NCBI GenBank assembly: GCA_029907545.1
Contig: JARYLR010000014.1
Location: 1 to 36,215, forward strand
From: Candidatus Bathyarchaeota archaeon
GTDB taxonomy: Archaea > Thermoproteota > Bathyarchaeia > Bathyarchaeales > Bathycorpusculaceae
Direction: 5' to 3'
DNA: 36,215 nucleotides
The translations under genes and the position numbers were made by a program. Below the pieces are notes generated by a model, which was given only the letters and a program-made list of their open reading frames with translations, was not told the origin of the DNA and did no database searches. Shown piece by piece: positions 1 through 9,082 of the stretch. The number at the start of each line of letters is the position of its first letter. The stretch's first letter is position 1.

Positions 1-1
1 T

Positions 2-3000
2 GGCGACACAGGTACCATGGAGCTGTTCTGCCGCCAACGCGGAACAGACGCACGCACCACAATAGCGACATTGAACTTGGACCAGTGGTACACCATACGC
101 GTGGTCGTTAACGTACCTGCTGGCACATACGACGTCTATGTTGACGGAGTTTACATGGGCACCTACACATCGCGCAACGCAAAAACAAGCCTTACCCACA
201 TCAGTTTCGCACAATGGAACGACGGCGCTGGAGCCTTCTACGTAGATAATGTCTTTGCTCCAGCAGTAGACAGATACAAACTAAAAGTCACCACAGAAGG
301 TAATGGTTCCATAACCGTAAACCCAAGCGAATCAACCTATGCCAAAGGTGCAACGGTTACCTTAACTGCAATTCCAGCCGAAGGATGGACTTTCTCTGGT
401 TGGACTGGCGACATCACGAGCACAGACAAACTCGTTAATATAACAATGGACAGCAACAAGATAATTGTAGCTAGATTTACCTACAACAATCCTCCAGTAG
501 CCTCCGACCTATCGATTTCGCCTGAACACCCAACCACAACAGACGACTTAGTTGCCAGTTACACCTATTACGATGCAGAAGGGGATCCCGAAGATGGAAC
601 AGAAATAAGATGGTACAAAAATGAGGCTCTACAAGTTGACTTGAATGATACCCTAACCGTGCCTTCATACCTCACACAGAAAGGAGACATATGGTACTTT
701 ACAGTAAGACCCAAAGACGGCAAGCTCTTTGGAGAACTTGTGCAATCTCCAAGCATAACAATTGAAAATACGCCACCAACAATTGACAATTACTATCCGC
801 TAACGGATCCCGTCATCTCCGAAGGAGAGACACAACTCTTTAACGTTTCATACAGCGACCCTGACAATGACATAGCTTCAGTGGTTTGGTTTGTTAATGG
901 AAGTCAAGTATGGGAAGGTGACGAATACACTTTCATAGCAGACTACGAGTCTGAGGGAATTTACAATGTGACAGCCATAGTTCAAGACGCTAGCTTCGCA
1001 TACGCCATCAAAACGTGGATATTAACAATCCATGGCACCAACCGGGCGCCAATAATCGATTCATGGGACCCATACCCAGAATCAATAGCCATATCCGAAA
1101 ACGAAAACCAAACCTTCACAATAACCTATCACGACCCCGACGATGACAGCCTAACCGTCGAATGGTTCGTCAACGACACATTAAAAGCTACCGGAGACAC
1201 GTTCATCTTCGAAGCGGTCTTCGGTTCAGCAGGCAAATACAACATAACCGTCGTGGTAACCGACCCAAGTCTTGCGACTGCAACTCACACATGGATGCTC
1301 ACCGTTCACCACGTTAACAGACCACCAGTAATCGAAACTTATTCTCCGGAAGACTTGACGCCTGAAGTTAACGAGGGCGAAAGTATAAGCTTCAATCACA
1401 CATCATACGATCCCGACGGAGATCCTCTATCATACATATGGCTACTAGATGGGGTTGAACAGACAACTACACAAAACTGGACTTATTCTCCTCTGTATGA
1501 TGCAGCAGGATATTACAACGTAACATTAATAGTCTCCGATGGGCAGTTGACTGCGTCAATCCAATGGAACGTTACAGTAATAGACGTTAACAGACTACCC
1601 TCAGCGCCAACGATTGAGATCACACCGGCAGAACCGTTAACAGAAGACGATCTGGCATGCGTCATTATCACCCCAAGCGTTGATCCAGACGGAGATACAA
1701 TCACGTATGTCTACCAATGGTACAAGAACGGTGTGCTTGAGACAGAGTTAAAAACCGATACTGTGCCTTATTCTCTCACAAGCAAAGGCGAAAAATGGAA
1801 ATGCGTTGTCATACCCTTCGACGGAAAAGGCTACGGGCCTTCAGCAGAAGCAGAAGTCACCATTCAAAACAGTCCTCCAAGAATCAAAACCTACACACCT
1901 GTGGAAACCTCACCTTCCGTTAATGAAGGCGAAAACCTAGAGTTCACCCATACTTCTACAGACCCAGATGGAGACACACTAACATATGAATGGTTGTTAG
2001 ACGGCGCCTTCCAATCTGCCGACCAAAACTGGACATACACACCAAACTATGACTCCTCAGGAAACCATGTTGTAAAACTAGTCGTTTCTGACGGAAGCGC
2101 AAACGTCTCTCAAGAATGGAACGTAATGGTTGTAAACGTCAACAGACCACCAGAAGTGACTTTCTACTCTCCAGCAGACCATGAACTCTCAATCAATGAG
2201 GGACAAAGCATAGAATTCACGCAAATCTCAATCGACCCAGACGACGACCCACTCTCATATAAATGGCTGTTAAATGGCACGGAACAAGCAACATCACAAA
2301 ACTGGACATTAATAACCAATTATGAATCAGCCGGATTTTACAATGTTACATTTGAAGTTTCAGACGGAGAATTTACAACAACAATACAATGGAACATAAC
2401 TGTCATAAATGTCAACAGATCACCACAAATCGATTCCTATAGTCCAACAACAGACCCAACAATACTCGAAGGCAACACGCAAACCTTCAACATAACATAC
2501 TCAGACCCAGACAATGACCCAACACAAATACAATGGTACCTCAACGGCACGCCAACCTCAACAGAAAGCACATACACATTCACATCAGATTACACTTCAG
2601 CCGGCACATACAACGTAACCGTGATAATATCAGACGGACTCGCACAAGCAACACACCAATGGACACTAACAGTAACTGACGTTGGACCAGTACTCGACAT
2701 GCCGTTTGACACAGATGAATCTCCAACTGCCGTGGACTATTCCGGCTATGGCAATAACGGAACGATATACGGAGCAATATGGACAAGTAGTGGAAATGGC
2801 TCCTACTACTTCGACGGCACAAACGACTACATAGAACTCCCTGATTCCCCAAGCCTCGATGGTAGCGGAACATGGACAGAAATTACCATAGAGTTTTGGA
2901 TTAGACCCACAATTTACGGCAAGGGAATTAGGCTTATTGAAAAGAGGTCGGCAGGGTCAAGCTACCAAGTGGGCTTCCAGACGACTCCGTCGTCAGGGGT

Positions 3001-4318
3001 CTTGGGAAACCAGTTGTACTGGAACGTATGGACCACTACTGGCTACAAGGAGATTGTTGCTCCTTTCGGTCTGGAGATAGGCAAGTGGAGCCACGTGGTC
3101 TGCACCTACAAAGATGGTGTAGGCATGGCTATCTACGTAAACGGCACCGTAGCCGTCAGTGCCTCTCACTCCGGCACTATCAACGATAGCACCTGCCCTC
3201 TTAACATTGGACGTTACGGCGTAGGCTCCAGCTATTTCACTGGCTTGATGGACGACATCAGAATCTACATCATAAGACTGCCAGAGCCAATAATCCTTCA
3301 AAAGTATAACGAATCCAAAGATGCACACAGCAACTTAGCCCCAACAATAGATTCATTTTCCCCAACAGATACAACTCCAGAGGTTAATGAAGGTGAAGCA
3401 TTAGAATTCGCACACATGTCTTCTGACCCAGACTTCGATCAACTAACATACTCTTGGCTCTTAGACGATATTGAACAAGCTACAACCCAAAACTGGACAT
3501 ACTCGCCAAGCTTTGAAGACGCTGGTTTCCACAACGTAACGTTAGTCGTTTCAGACGGTAAACTAAGCACTACACAATATTGGAACGTCACAGTCGTAAA
3601 CGTCAATCAAGCTCCAGAAATAACCGACTACTATCCAGACGCTGACCCAACAATTCCAGAAGGTCAACCTCAAGAATTCAACATCACCTGCTCAGACCCA
3701 GACGAAGACTATTTACTGATTCAATGGTATCTAAACGACTTAGAAGTTGGAACCACTAACTCCACTTCTTACACGTTCCCACCAATCTCTGCTGGAACAT
3801 ATCATGTCGCGGTCAAAGTATCAGACGGATCAGAAATTATTTGGCAGAATTGGACACTAACAGTCACATCAGGTAACTTACCTCCAATCATTGATTCATA
3901 CCATCCAACCGAAGATCCAACAATACTTGAAGGTCAATCCCAAGAATTCAATGTTACATATCATGACCCAAATAGTGATCCATTAACAGTGCAGTGGTAT
4001 TTGAATGGCACACCAACCACAACTGCAAACACATATGTTTTCAATGCAGACTATACGTCAGCCGGCATTTTCAATGTTACCGTAGTGATTTTTGATGGCG
4101 AACTTTCAACTGAGCATGAGTGGGTGCTTACCGTAATTGATCAACTTCTAGTTGACTCATTGTTCAATGACAGCGCTGACAGCGCAGATTTGCGCGCTGA
4201 TGGTGTTGGTCAGGATTGGTATGAGAGCCGAAATCAGAATCCCAGTCTTCTGTTTCTAGATGAAAATGACATAGGAGGCAATGTTGGAAAAAAGGCTGGT
4301 TTCATAGCTAACTCCTAA
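2..4318 (+). CDS. Giant PKD/LamG surface protein, 5' partial, ends at in-frame TAA
   Basis: The frame is open to the left edge, so the ATG at 17 is internal and the gene begins outside the window. Counting from that ATG, the order is: the end of a concanavalin-like domain (to about 90); a GNGSITVNPS-type bacterial repeat (about 93-155); eight PKD/Ig-like units of about 85-95 residues (about 158-890), with SDPDxD and SAGxYNVTVxxSDG motifs; a LamG domain (about 890-1105); three more PKD-like units (about 1110-1376); and the start of another concanavalin-like domain. Many NxS/T sites fit an S-layer-like glycoprotein. The role is probably adhesion or envelope structure; no catalytic site is seen. 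The frame stops at TAA 4316-4318, yet the same frame continues with the rest of the last domain. Function beyond 'extracellular, modular' is unknown. Confidence 0.85.
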   Translation, partial: GDTGTMELFCRQRGTDARTTIATLNLDQWYTIRVVVNVPAGTYDVYVDGVYMGTYTSRNAKTSLTHISFAQWNDGAGAFYVDNVFAPAVDRYKLKVTTEGNGSITVNPSESTYAKGATVTLTAIPAEGWTFSGWTGDITSTDKLVNITMDSNKIIVARFTYNNPPVASDLSISPEHPTTTDDLVASYTYYDAEGDPEDGTEIRWYKNEALQVDLNDTLTVPSYLTQKGDIWYFTVRPKDGKLFGELVQSPSITIENTPPTIDNYYPLTDPVISEGETQLFNVSYSDPDNDIASVVWFVNGSQVWEGDEYTFIADYESEGIYNVTAIVQDASFAYAIKTWILTIHGTNRAPIIDSWDPYPESIAISENENQTFTITYHDPDDDSLTVEWFVNDTLKATGDTFIFEAVFGSAGKYNITVVVTDPSLATATHTWMLTVHHVNRPPVIETYSPEDLTPEVNEGESISFNHTSYDPDGDPLSYIWLLDGVEQTTTQNWTYSPLYDAAGYYNVTLIVSDGQLTASIQWNVTVIDVNRLPSAPTIEITPAEPLTEDDLACVIITPSVDPDGDTITYVYQWYKNGVLETELKTDTVPYSLTSKGEKWKCVVIPFDGKGYGPSAEAEVTIQNSPPRIKTYTPVETSPSVNEGENLEFTHTSTDPDGDTLTYEWLLDGAFQSADQNWTYTPNYDSSGNHVVKLVVSDGSANVSQEWNVMVVNVNRPPEVTFYSPADHELSINEGQSIEFTQISIDPDDDPLSYKWLLNGTEQATSQNWTLITNYESAGFYNVTFEVSDGEFTTTIQWNITVINVNRSPQIDSYSPTTDPTILEGNTQTFNITYSDPDNDPTQIQWYLNGTPTSTESTYTFTSDYTSAGTYNVTVIISDGLAQATHQWTLTVTDVGPVLDMPFDTDESPTAVDYSGYGNNGTIYGAIWTSSGNGSYYFDGTNDYIELPDSPSLDGSGTWTEITIEFWIRPTIYGKGIRLIEKRSAGSSYQVGFQTTPSSGVLGNQLYWNVWTTTGYKEIVAPFGLEIGKWSHVVCTYKDGVGMAIYVNGTVAVSASHSGTINDSTCPLNIGRYGVGSSYFTGLMDDIRIYIIRLPEPIILQKYNESKDAHSNLAPTIDSFSPTDTTPEVNEGEALEFAHMSSDPDFDQLTYSWLLDDIEQATTQNWTYSPSFEDAGFHNVTLVVSDGKLSTTQYWNVTVVNVNQAPEITDYYPDADPTIPEGQPQEFNITCSDPDEDYLLIQWYLNDLEVGTTNSTSYTFPPISAGTYHVAVKVSDGSEIIWQNWTLTVTSGNLPPIIDSYHPTEDPTILEGQSQEFNVTYHDPNSDPLTVQWYLNGTPTTTANTYVFNADYTSAGIFNVTVVIFDGELSTEHEWVLTVIDQLLVDSLFNDSADSADLRADGVGQDWYESRNQNPSLLFLDENDIGGNVGKKAGFIANS
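84..255 (+). repeat. Concanavalin-domain segment repeated at 4620-4788
   Basis: The stretch coding WYTIRVVVNV to FYVDNV recurs near the 3' end of the same gene (4620-4788). The two copies share long DNA blocks such as cgcaacgcaaaaac and caatggaacgacgg. Related domains therefore flank the PKD stalk on both sides. The pair could recombine or mis-assemble. Confidence 0.7.
770..4145 (+). repeat. Degenerate tandem PKD-unit repeats inside the giant gene
   Basis: Units of about 260-290 bases recur from 770 to about 2690 and from about 3335 to 4145, separated by one LamG domain. Each unit opens with a PPxIDSYxP-like strand, carries an N/SDPDxD turn and closes with WNVTVxNVNR or a similar strand. Conservation is clear in protein and partial in DNA, as expected for old internal duplication with divergence. 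Two pairs look especially close: the units ending near 2690 and 4140 share TDPTILEG and WYLNGTPT. Confidence 0.75.
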
Positions 4319-4972
4319 AGCAACGCCTATCTAAGCCAAGGGTTCAGTTCTCCGCAGACAGGCGTCTTCACAGTTCAGTGGAACATCTACATAGACTCAA
4401 TACTTGACATTTCTTCGCCTGATAGGGCGGGTTGGATGGTGATAGGAGACGACTCATATTCTGGAAATGGTCCAAACGCACATAACAGTGAGCGCTTCGT
4501 GTACATGGCATTCTACAAGAACGGAGGAGGTACAAGCGGAACGATGGACTTAGTTGCTATTAATCGCACCGGTAGTTTTACCAATCACTACGTCATCGCT
4601 TCTGGGCTTAGCCTGAAGCAGTGGTATACGATTAAAGTTGTTGTTAATGTGCTTGCAGGCACCTACGATGTCTATGTGGACGGCGTGTTCAAGGCAAAGG
4701 TTACTTCTCGCAACGCAAAAACTAGCGTTACCCACATCAGCTTCGCTCAATGGAACGACGGTGCAGGAGCATTCTACGTAGACAATGTGTTAGCAGTTTC
4801 TGGGGCAGACATCCTAGGCAACTACGATAACACTCTTCCACTTTCCAATAGTTCAACTGAACAGCTGTCCCAAACAACAAGCATCGCCTCACTACAAGCA
4901 TCAACCCTTCAAGCAATACCACTACTAATTTGTGCAATAGCTTTGCGTAAACCCAAGCGAAAACGCAAGTAA
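4319..4972 (+). CDS. C-terminal part of the giant surface protein, same frame after the TAA
   Basis: This is the direct in-frame continuation of the preceding gene. The first ATG is at 4436, with no convincing ribosome site before it. The product completes the concanavalin-like domain begun before the stop. Its WYTIKVVVNV to WNDGAGAFYVDNV stretch matches the domain at the left edge of the window. The end is a Ser/Thr-rich linker, a short hydrophobic stretch (LQAIPLLICAIAL) and a basic tail (RKPKRKRK), which looks like a C-terminal membrane anchor. It lacks the Pro-Glu motif of the two putative archaeosortase substrates downstream. It has no signal peptide, so as a separate gene it would make a misplaced domain. 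A single protein interrupted by nonsense, readthrough or a sequence error is more likely. Confidence 0.6.
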   Translation, partial: SNAYLSQGFSSPQTGVFTVQWNIYIDSILDISSPDRAGWMVIGDDSYSGNGPNAHNSERFVYMAFYKNGGGTSGTMDLVAINRTGSFTNHYVIASGLSLKQWYTIKVVVNVLAGTYDVYVDGVFKAKVTSRNAKTSVTHISFAQWNDGAGAFYVDNVLAVSGADILGNYDNTLPLSNSSTEQLSQTTSIASLQASTLQAIPLLICAIALRKPKRKRK

Positions 4973-5056
4973 CCTTCCTCTCCTTTTTGCACCCACTTCT
5001 AACTGCTAAAATAACAAAGGCGACGTTTGTGGAAGATAATTCCATAAGACATAACT

Positions 5057-5080
5057 ATTGCCTTTCTACATAAAGGCAAT
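5057..5080 (+). promoter_or_regulatory. 9-bp perfect hairpin just before the hydrolase start
   Basis: ATTGCCTTT and AAAGGCAAT form a perfect 9-bp stem with a 6-base loop, ending 11 bases before the ATG at 5092. It would lie in the leader of the secreted hydrolase mRNA. Possible roles are an operator, a leader structure that affects translation, or a terminator of the preceding gene. No U-run follows, which argues against an intrinsic terminator. Confidence 0.45.
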
Positions 5081-5091
5081 CCGAGAGCAAA

Positions 5092-8000
5092 ATGAAAAAA
5101 TTTTCAAACTCCAATATATGCATGCTATTGTGCGTCCTCTTACTAACCTCAACAATAATCATAATTCTGCCCGACTTCCTCCGAACCCAATTTCATAATG
5201 ATTTTGAAGAATGCACTGCTGTGATAGTGACGGGCACGGCAGCCAAAGACGGTCGGGCCATACTGATGAAAAACCGTGACACAAGCGACATAATGAACAA
5301 ACCCGTCTACTACCCGCCAAAAGACGGAAAATACGGCTACGTCATGGTTAACACCTACTGGATGGGAATAAACGAAAAAGGCCTCGCAGTCATGAACACG
5401 CTCGTAAGTGCTTTAGGTTTTGGCGGTAGCGGAATGGACAATGGAGCGTTAAATCGCTGGATTATTGAGCACTGTGAAACCGTTGAAGAAGTCTGTTTCG
5501 AGTTAAACAACACTAATGGTCCAATAGGTCCTGGAAAGCGACAAGGGGGCACATGTGTAGGAGTAATAGACAGATTTGGTAACGGATCATTTATAGAAAT
5601 AAGCGGTGTAGGCGCATACGCCCGTTTCATCGTTAACGGATATGATTCCCAAGCAAACCATCCAAGATATTATCCAGGCTACGCAAGCGGACCAAGCGGA
5701 AGAGACCAATACGCCTTAGATATTATGAACGCAATATATGCCGAGAAAGGCTACATCTCATGGGAAGACGTAGCCCAAAACGTCTCCAGATACGTACGAA
5801 ACAAAGAAAAAGGAACCAGCAACTTTTCCATTAGCGGCGAAATAAGCAATACCATCACCCAAGCCGCAATGGTAGCCGTAAGCGGAGATTCAAGATATGA
5901 TGGAAAACTCAACTGCATGTGGGGTGAATATGGCAACCCACCAATGGTAGGCTTGTTCGTTCCATCAATAGCATATGCTGGTCAACCTCCACCCATCCTC
6001 AACAGCTTCTGGAACTATGTCTGGGAAAAAAGGAGCTACGCCCAAGACCCAAGTGGATACTACATCCCCTCAAAAGTACGAGAGATACAGACCTACACTT
6101 TCTTCGGCGAAGATTACACTTTCCTAAAGTATGACGCCCTAACCTCTTCAATTCCAGACAACCTAGCAGACTCCGAGCTCAAAACTCGCTTACAAAACTA
6201 TGTGAAGGATGCAGTTCAAACAGCAACCCACATCTACATAGCCGAACCCCAAGTTCTAACTCACACGGTTACCTATGAAGGAAACACATACCAAATAAAA
6301 ACAGTAAGCAACTCAACAATCTCCAACTTCATGTTTTCAGCAAACCCGAACATAGCGATCACCTTTAACCTTATAGGTGAATCTGGCGCATCAGGCTTCT
6401 GCTACCTTACAATCCCAACCGGAATAGCCTATGGCTCATTTAGAATAACTGTGGGCGACCAGCAATACACAGTATCTGAAACCGCACAGAACGGTTATGA
6501 CAGCCTACTAAACTTCACTTATACAGGCTCTAACCAAGTAACAATCACCGCCTACACGGAGCCATCAGGCTTTTACCGCGACTATGGCACCTTTATCACC
6601 TCATTCAAAAGCCTTGCAGTTACCTATCCGTCACTAGTAACCTACGAGACAGTCGGTAAAACTGTTCAAAACAAAGACATAATTCTGTTCAAGATTGGTA
6701 ATCCCTCTGGCGGCAAAATCCTAATAGACGGCGCCATGCACGGCGCTGAAAACCTAGGATCAGAGTTGCTCTATTACTATGCAAGATGGCTGTTAACAAG
6801 CAGCGATCCCCTAGCAACCCAGATTCTCTCAAATAATTACATGCTACTGATCCCTGCTTTGAACGTTGACAAATACGGCAACGCGAGAAAGAACGCTAAC
6901 GGCGTTGACCTGAACCGCAATTTCGCCACAAACTGGCAGTATGGAGGTAGCTCCGATCCTTCTAGCGACTACTATCGGGGGACAGCACCGCTAAGCGAGC
7001 CGGAATCGCAGGCACTTGTTCAAGCATTCCAGTCATGGAAACCCGCGTTCTACATTAATTTGCACAGAGGAGGCTCCGTACTATATGGAAGTACCTACTG
7101 TAACTCCACCTACTATTCCTTGCTGCACTCAAAAATAAAAACACTGGCCAATCAACGTCAAGTCCCATACTACAGCTTTCAGTCAATCGCAGGTGCAGGC
7201 TTTGCAATGAGCGATGCCGCCAAAGCAGGATCAACAGGCTTCCTTTTGGAACTTGTCGACTGGCAAGAAATCACACTTCAACAGATCGAAACAGAAATTC
7301 TGCCAAAATTCATACCCATAATAGCCGTTCTAAGCCAAGAATGCAGCAGCAAAACGGTCTTTGAAGATGGCTTTGAGTCGGGAAACATGGGCGCATGGTC
7401 CGGTGTCACAGCCACTTCTGGAACAAGCGCAGCAGCCTCAAACCTGAAGTCATATCAAGGCTCGTACAGCGCCAAGTTTGAAACCGAAGCGATTGCCTCT
7501 GGAACCAGAAGAGCCTGTATCTACAGAAGCATAAGTGAAAGCTCAGTTGTTTATGCCCGCGCCTACTTCTACATAGATGAAGGACTGCCCCTAAACGATG
7601 CTGGCGACCGCTTTACGCTGATTCAGTTTCTCACCGCAGGCGAGAGCATAATAATTAGCCTGCAGGTTAGGCGTGTCAGCGGAGAGGACAGGTTCGCGAT
7701 ACTTGCACTTAGCAACGTTGCAACCACTACCACAGTTTATCCGACGCAGAAGAAATGGTTCTGTCTGGAACTGTTCGCCAAGATACATTCCACGAAAGGC
7801 GCAGTCAAAGCCTACATAAACGGGGCAGAAAGCATTTCACTCGTAAACATGAACACCAGCAGCCTAGGTAACATAGGCATCGTCCGTTTTGGGCTAGCAA
7901 ACAGAATTAACGTGCAGCACAACGTTGTTGTTTACTGCGACTGCGCATGCATAAGCGCGGGCTACATTGGCCCAAGACCGTTTCCGCGGTGGGACATAAA

Positions 8001-8169
8001 TCAGGACGGCAGAATTGATCTTAAAGATACAACTGCTGTCTCCATTGGATACGGGCTGACGCCCCAGAAACCGAATTGGAATCCATCGATCGACGTAAAC
8101 TCCGACGGCGCTGTTGACCTAATGGACACGTTTATTGTTGCCGTTCACTTCGGAGAAAGCTACACCTAA
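5092..8169 (+). CDS. Secreted Ntn-hydrolase / M14 carboxypeptidase / LamG-like / dockerin protein
   Basis: A signal-peptide-like hydrophobic segment (about 9-28) is followed by ECTAVIVTG. Its Cys41 is the likely N-terminal nucleophile of a C45/AAT-type Ntn hydrolase (about 41-330), a family that cleaves amides such as N-acyl amino acids and penicillins. A linker of about 150 residues follows. The M14 zinc carboxypeptidase domain (about 510-750) has its zinc ligands in HGAE (H550, E553) and H658 in NLHRGG, and its catalytic Glu is E720 in LLELVDW. NANGVDLNRNF is also typical of M14. A LamG-like beta-sandwich spans about 765-960. The end is a type I dockerin pair, DINQDGRIDLKD and DVNSDGAVDLMD. 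The likely role is extracellular peptide or amide breakdown on or near the cell. The start has GAGAG upstream; no clear TATA was seen. Substrate is unknown. Confidence 0.85.
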   Translation: MKKFSNSNICMLLCVLLLTSTIIIILPDFLRTQFHNDFEECTAVIVTGTAAKDGRAILMKNRDTSDIMNKPVYYPPKDGKYGYVMVNTYWMGINEKGLAVMNTLVSALGFGGSGMDNGALNRWIIEHCETVEEVCFELNNTNGPIGPGKRQGGTCVGVIDRFGNGSFIEISGVGAYARFIVNGYDSQANHPRYYPGYASGPSGRDQYALDIMNAIYAEKGYISWEDVAQNVSRYVRNKEKGTSNFSISGEISNTITQAAMVAVSGDSRYDGKLNCMWGEYGNPPMVGLFVPSIAYAGQPPPILNSFWNYVWEKRSYAQDPSGYYIPSKVREIQTYTFFGEDYTFLKYDALTSSIPDNLADSELKTRLQNYVKDAVQTATHIYIAEPQVLTHTVTYEGNTYQIKTVSNSTISNFMFSANPNIAITFNLIGESGASGFCYLTIPTGIAYGSFRITVGDQQYTVSETAQNGYDSLLNFTYTGSNQVTITAYTEPSGFYRDYGTFITSFKSLAVTYPSLVTYETVGKTVQNKDIILFKIGNPSGGKILIDGAMHGAENLGSELLYYYARWLLTSSDPLATQILSNNYMLLIPALNVDKYGNARKNANGVDLNRNFATNWQYGGSSDPSSDYYRGTAPLSEPESQALVQAFQSWKPAFYINLHRGGSVLYGSTYCNSTYYSLLHSKIKTLANQRQVPYYSFQSIAGAGFAMSDAAKAGSTGFLLELVDWQEITLQQIETEILPKFIPIIAVLSQECSSKTVFEDGFESGNMGAWSGVTATSGTSAAASNLKSYQGSYSAKFETEAIASGTRRACIYRSISESSVVYARAYFYIDEGLPLNDAGDRFTLIQFLTAGESIIISLQVRRVSGEDRFAILALSNVATTTTVYPTQKKWFCLELFAKIHSTKGAVKAYINGAESISLVNMNTSSLGNIGIVRFGLANRINVQHNVVVYCDCACISAGYIGPRPFPRWDINQDGRIDLKDTTAVSIGYGLTPQKPNWNPSIDVNSDGAVDLMDTFIVAVHFGESYT

Positions 8170-8300
8170 AAAAGGGTGCACCGCGAAAAAAGAGCCTTAG
8201 TGCAGAACAGGCGCTGATATTTCGCTTTTGGGAATATGTCCAAACAAAAAAGAACTCTTATCTTTTTTAGCCTATCTATTCTGTTGTGGGAGACCTAGCT

Positions 8301-8984
8301 ATGATGTTTGGTAAAGCCTTGAGCCGCGTTGCTATAGGGTTTGCTGTTCTTATGATGTTTTCGTTACTCATAGTTCGCAACGTGTCTGCTATTGACGACG
8401 AACTTAACTTGCCTTCACAGCCTATTCGAATTGAAGTCAGCAACGCCACTGAAAGTTACTTCAACACGAAGCTGATGGATGTTCCTTCGGGATACGATGT
8501 GGCTAACGGCACATATCTTGGCTGGTGCGTCGATGTGAGAGCAGAAATGGCGCGAAGCCCAGCAACCCACCAGGTGTTCTTGTACTCTAGTCTTAACCCT
8601 CCTTTGGAACTGGCAGATGAAGAGTGGGATATGATCAACTACATTCTAAACCACAAGCAAGGCGCAGCCATCGACATCCAGCAGGCAATATGGTACTTCA
8701 TCCGCATGGATGGCAACTATACTCCCACAAGCCAAGTTGCATGGAACATTATCGAGGATGCGCTTGCGAACGGCGAAGGCTTCATTCCAGACTACGGCCA
8801 GCCAGTTGCAGTCATCTGTTATCCGATAATCGTGTTTCCAAGCGAGCCATACGTCCAGATCAGCATAATCGAAATCGAGAACACAATAATTCCAGAGCAT
8901 TCTTCACCGATTGTGCTGGTTCTGATGATATTGACGATCTTTACTGCTGCGGCGATGCTTTCAAGAAAAAAGACATTGACTTAA
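8301..8984 (+). CDS. Thioester-domain-like surface protein with PE-type C-terminal sorting signal
   Basis: I prefer ATG 8301, which has GGGAG about 8 bases upstream, over GTG 8286. A signal peptide occupies about 1-31. The body has GWCVD (Cys76) and IQQAIW (Gln127), the two motifs that form the Cys-Gln isopeptide bond in bacterial thioester domains (TEDs); such domains bind host or matrix surfaces covalently. Near the C-terminus IPEHSS precedes a hydrophobic segment and SRKK, the three-part layout of PEP-CTERM/archaeosortase substrates. The archaeosortase gene begins about 100 bases downstream on the same strand, so it is a good candidate enzyme for this protein. The thioester assignment rests on motifs and spacing only. 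Confidence 0.65.
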   Translation: MMFGKALSRVAIGFAVLMMFSLLIVRNVSAIDDELNLPSQPIRIEVSNATESYFNTKLMDVPSGYDVANGTYLGWCVDVRAEMARSPATHQVFLYSSLNPPLELADEEWDMINYILNHKQGAAIDIQQAIWYFIRMDGNYTPTSQVAWNIIEDALANGEGFIPDYGQPVAVICYPIIVFPSEPYVQISIIEIENTIIPEHSSPIVLVLMILTIFTAAAMLSRKKTLT

Positions 8985-9082
8985 ACATGAGTCCCTTATA
9001 GCCCGCGAGCCGATATGCGCAGCTGCACCTCAGAGCGTCTGGCGCTGTTTGCCTAGGCTTCGCGTGCAAACCCGAAGAGAGA

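Noticed and set aside
770-4145. Tandem repeats as a CRISPR array
   Set aside because: Units are 260-290 bases, coding and divergent, with no constant short repeat and spacer pattern.
4316-4318. Recoded amino acid at the TAA
   Set aside because: Pyrrolysine uses TAG and selenocysteine TGA; TAA also ends other genes in this window, such as aor.
8175-8182. GGTGCACC palindrome after the hydrolase gene
   Set aside because: An 8-base palindrome is expected by chance at this scale and no T-run follows directly.
8624-9001. 125-residue plus-strand frame over the thioester-like protein
   Set aside because: Low-complexity His/Arg composition, lies inside a gene with clear domain motifs; a shadow.
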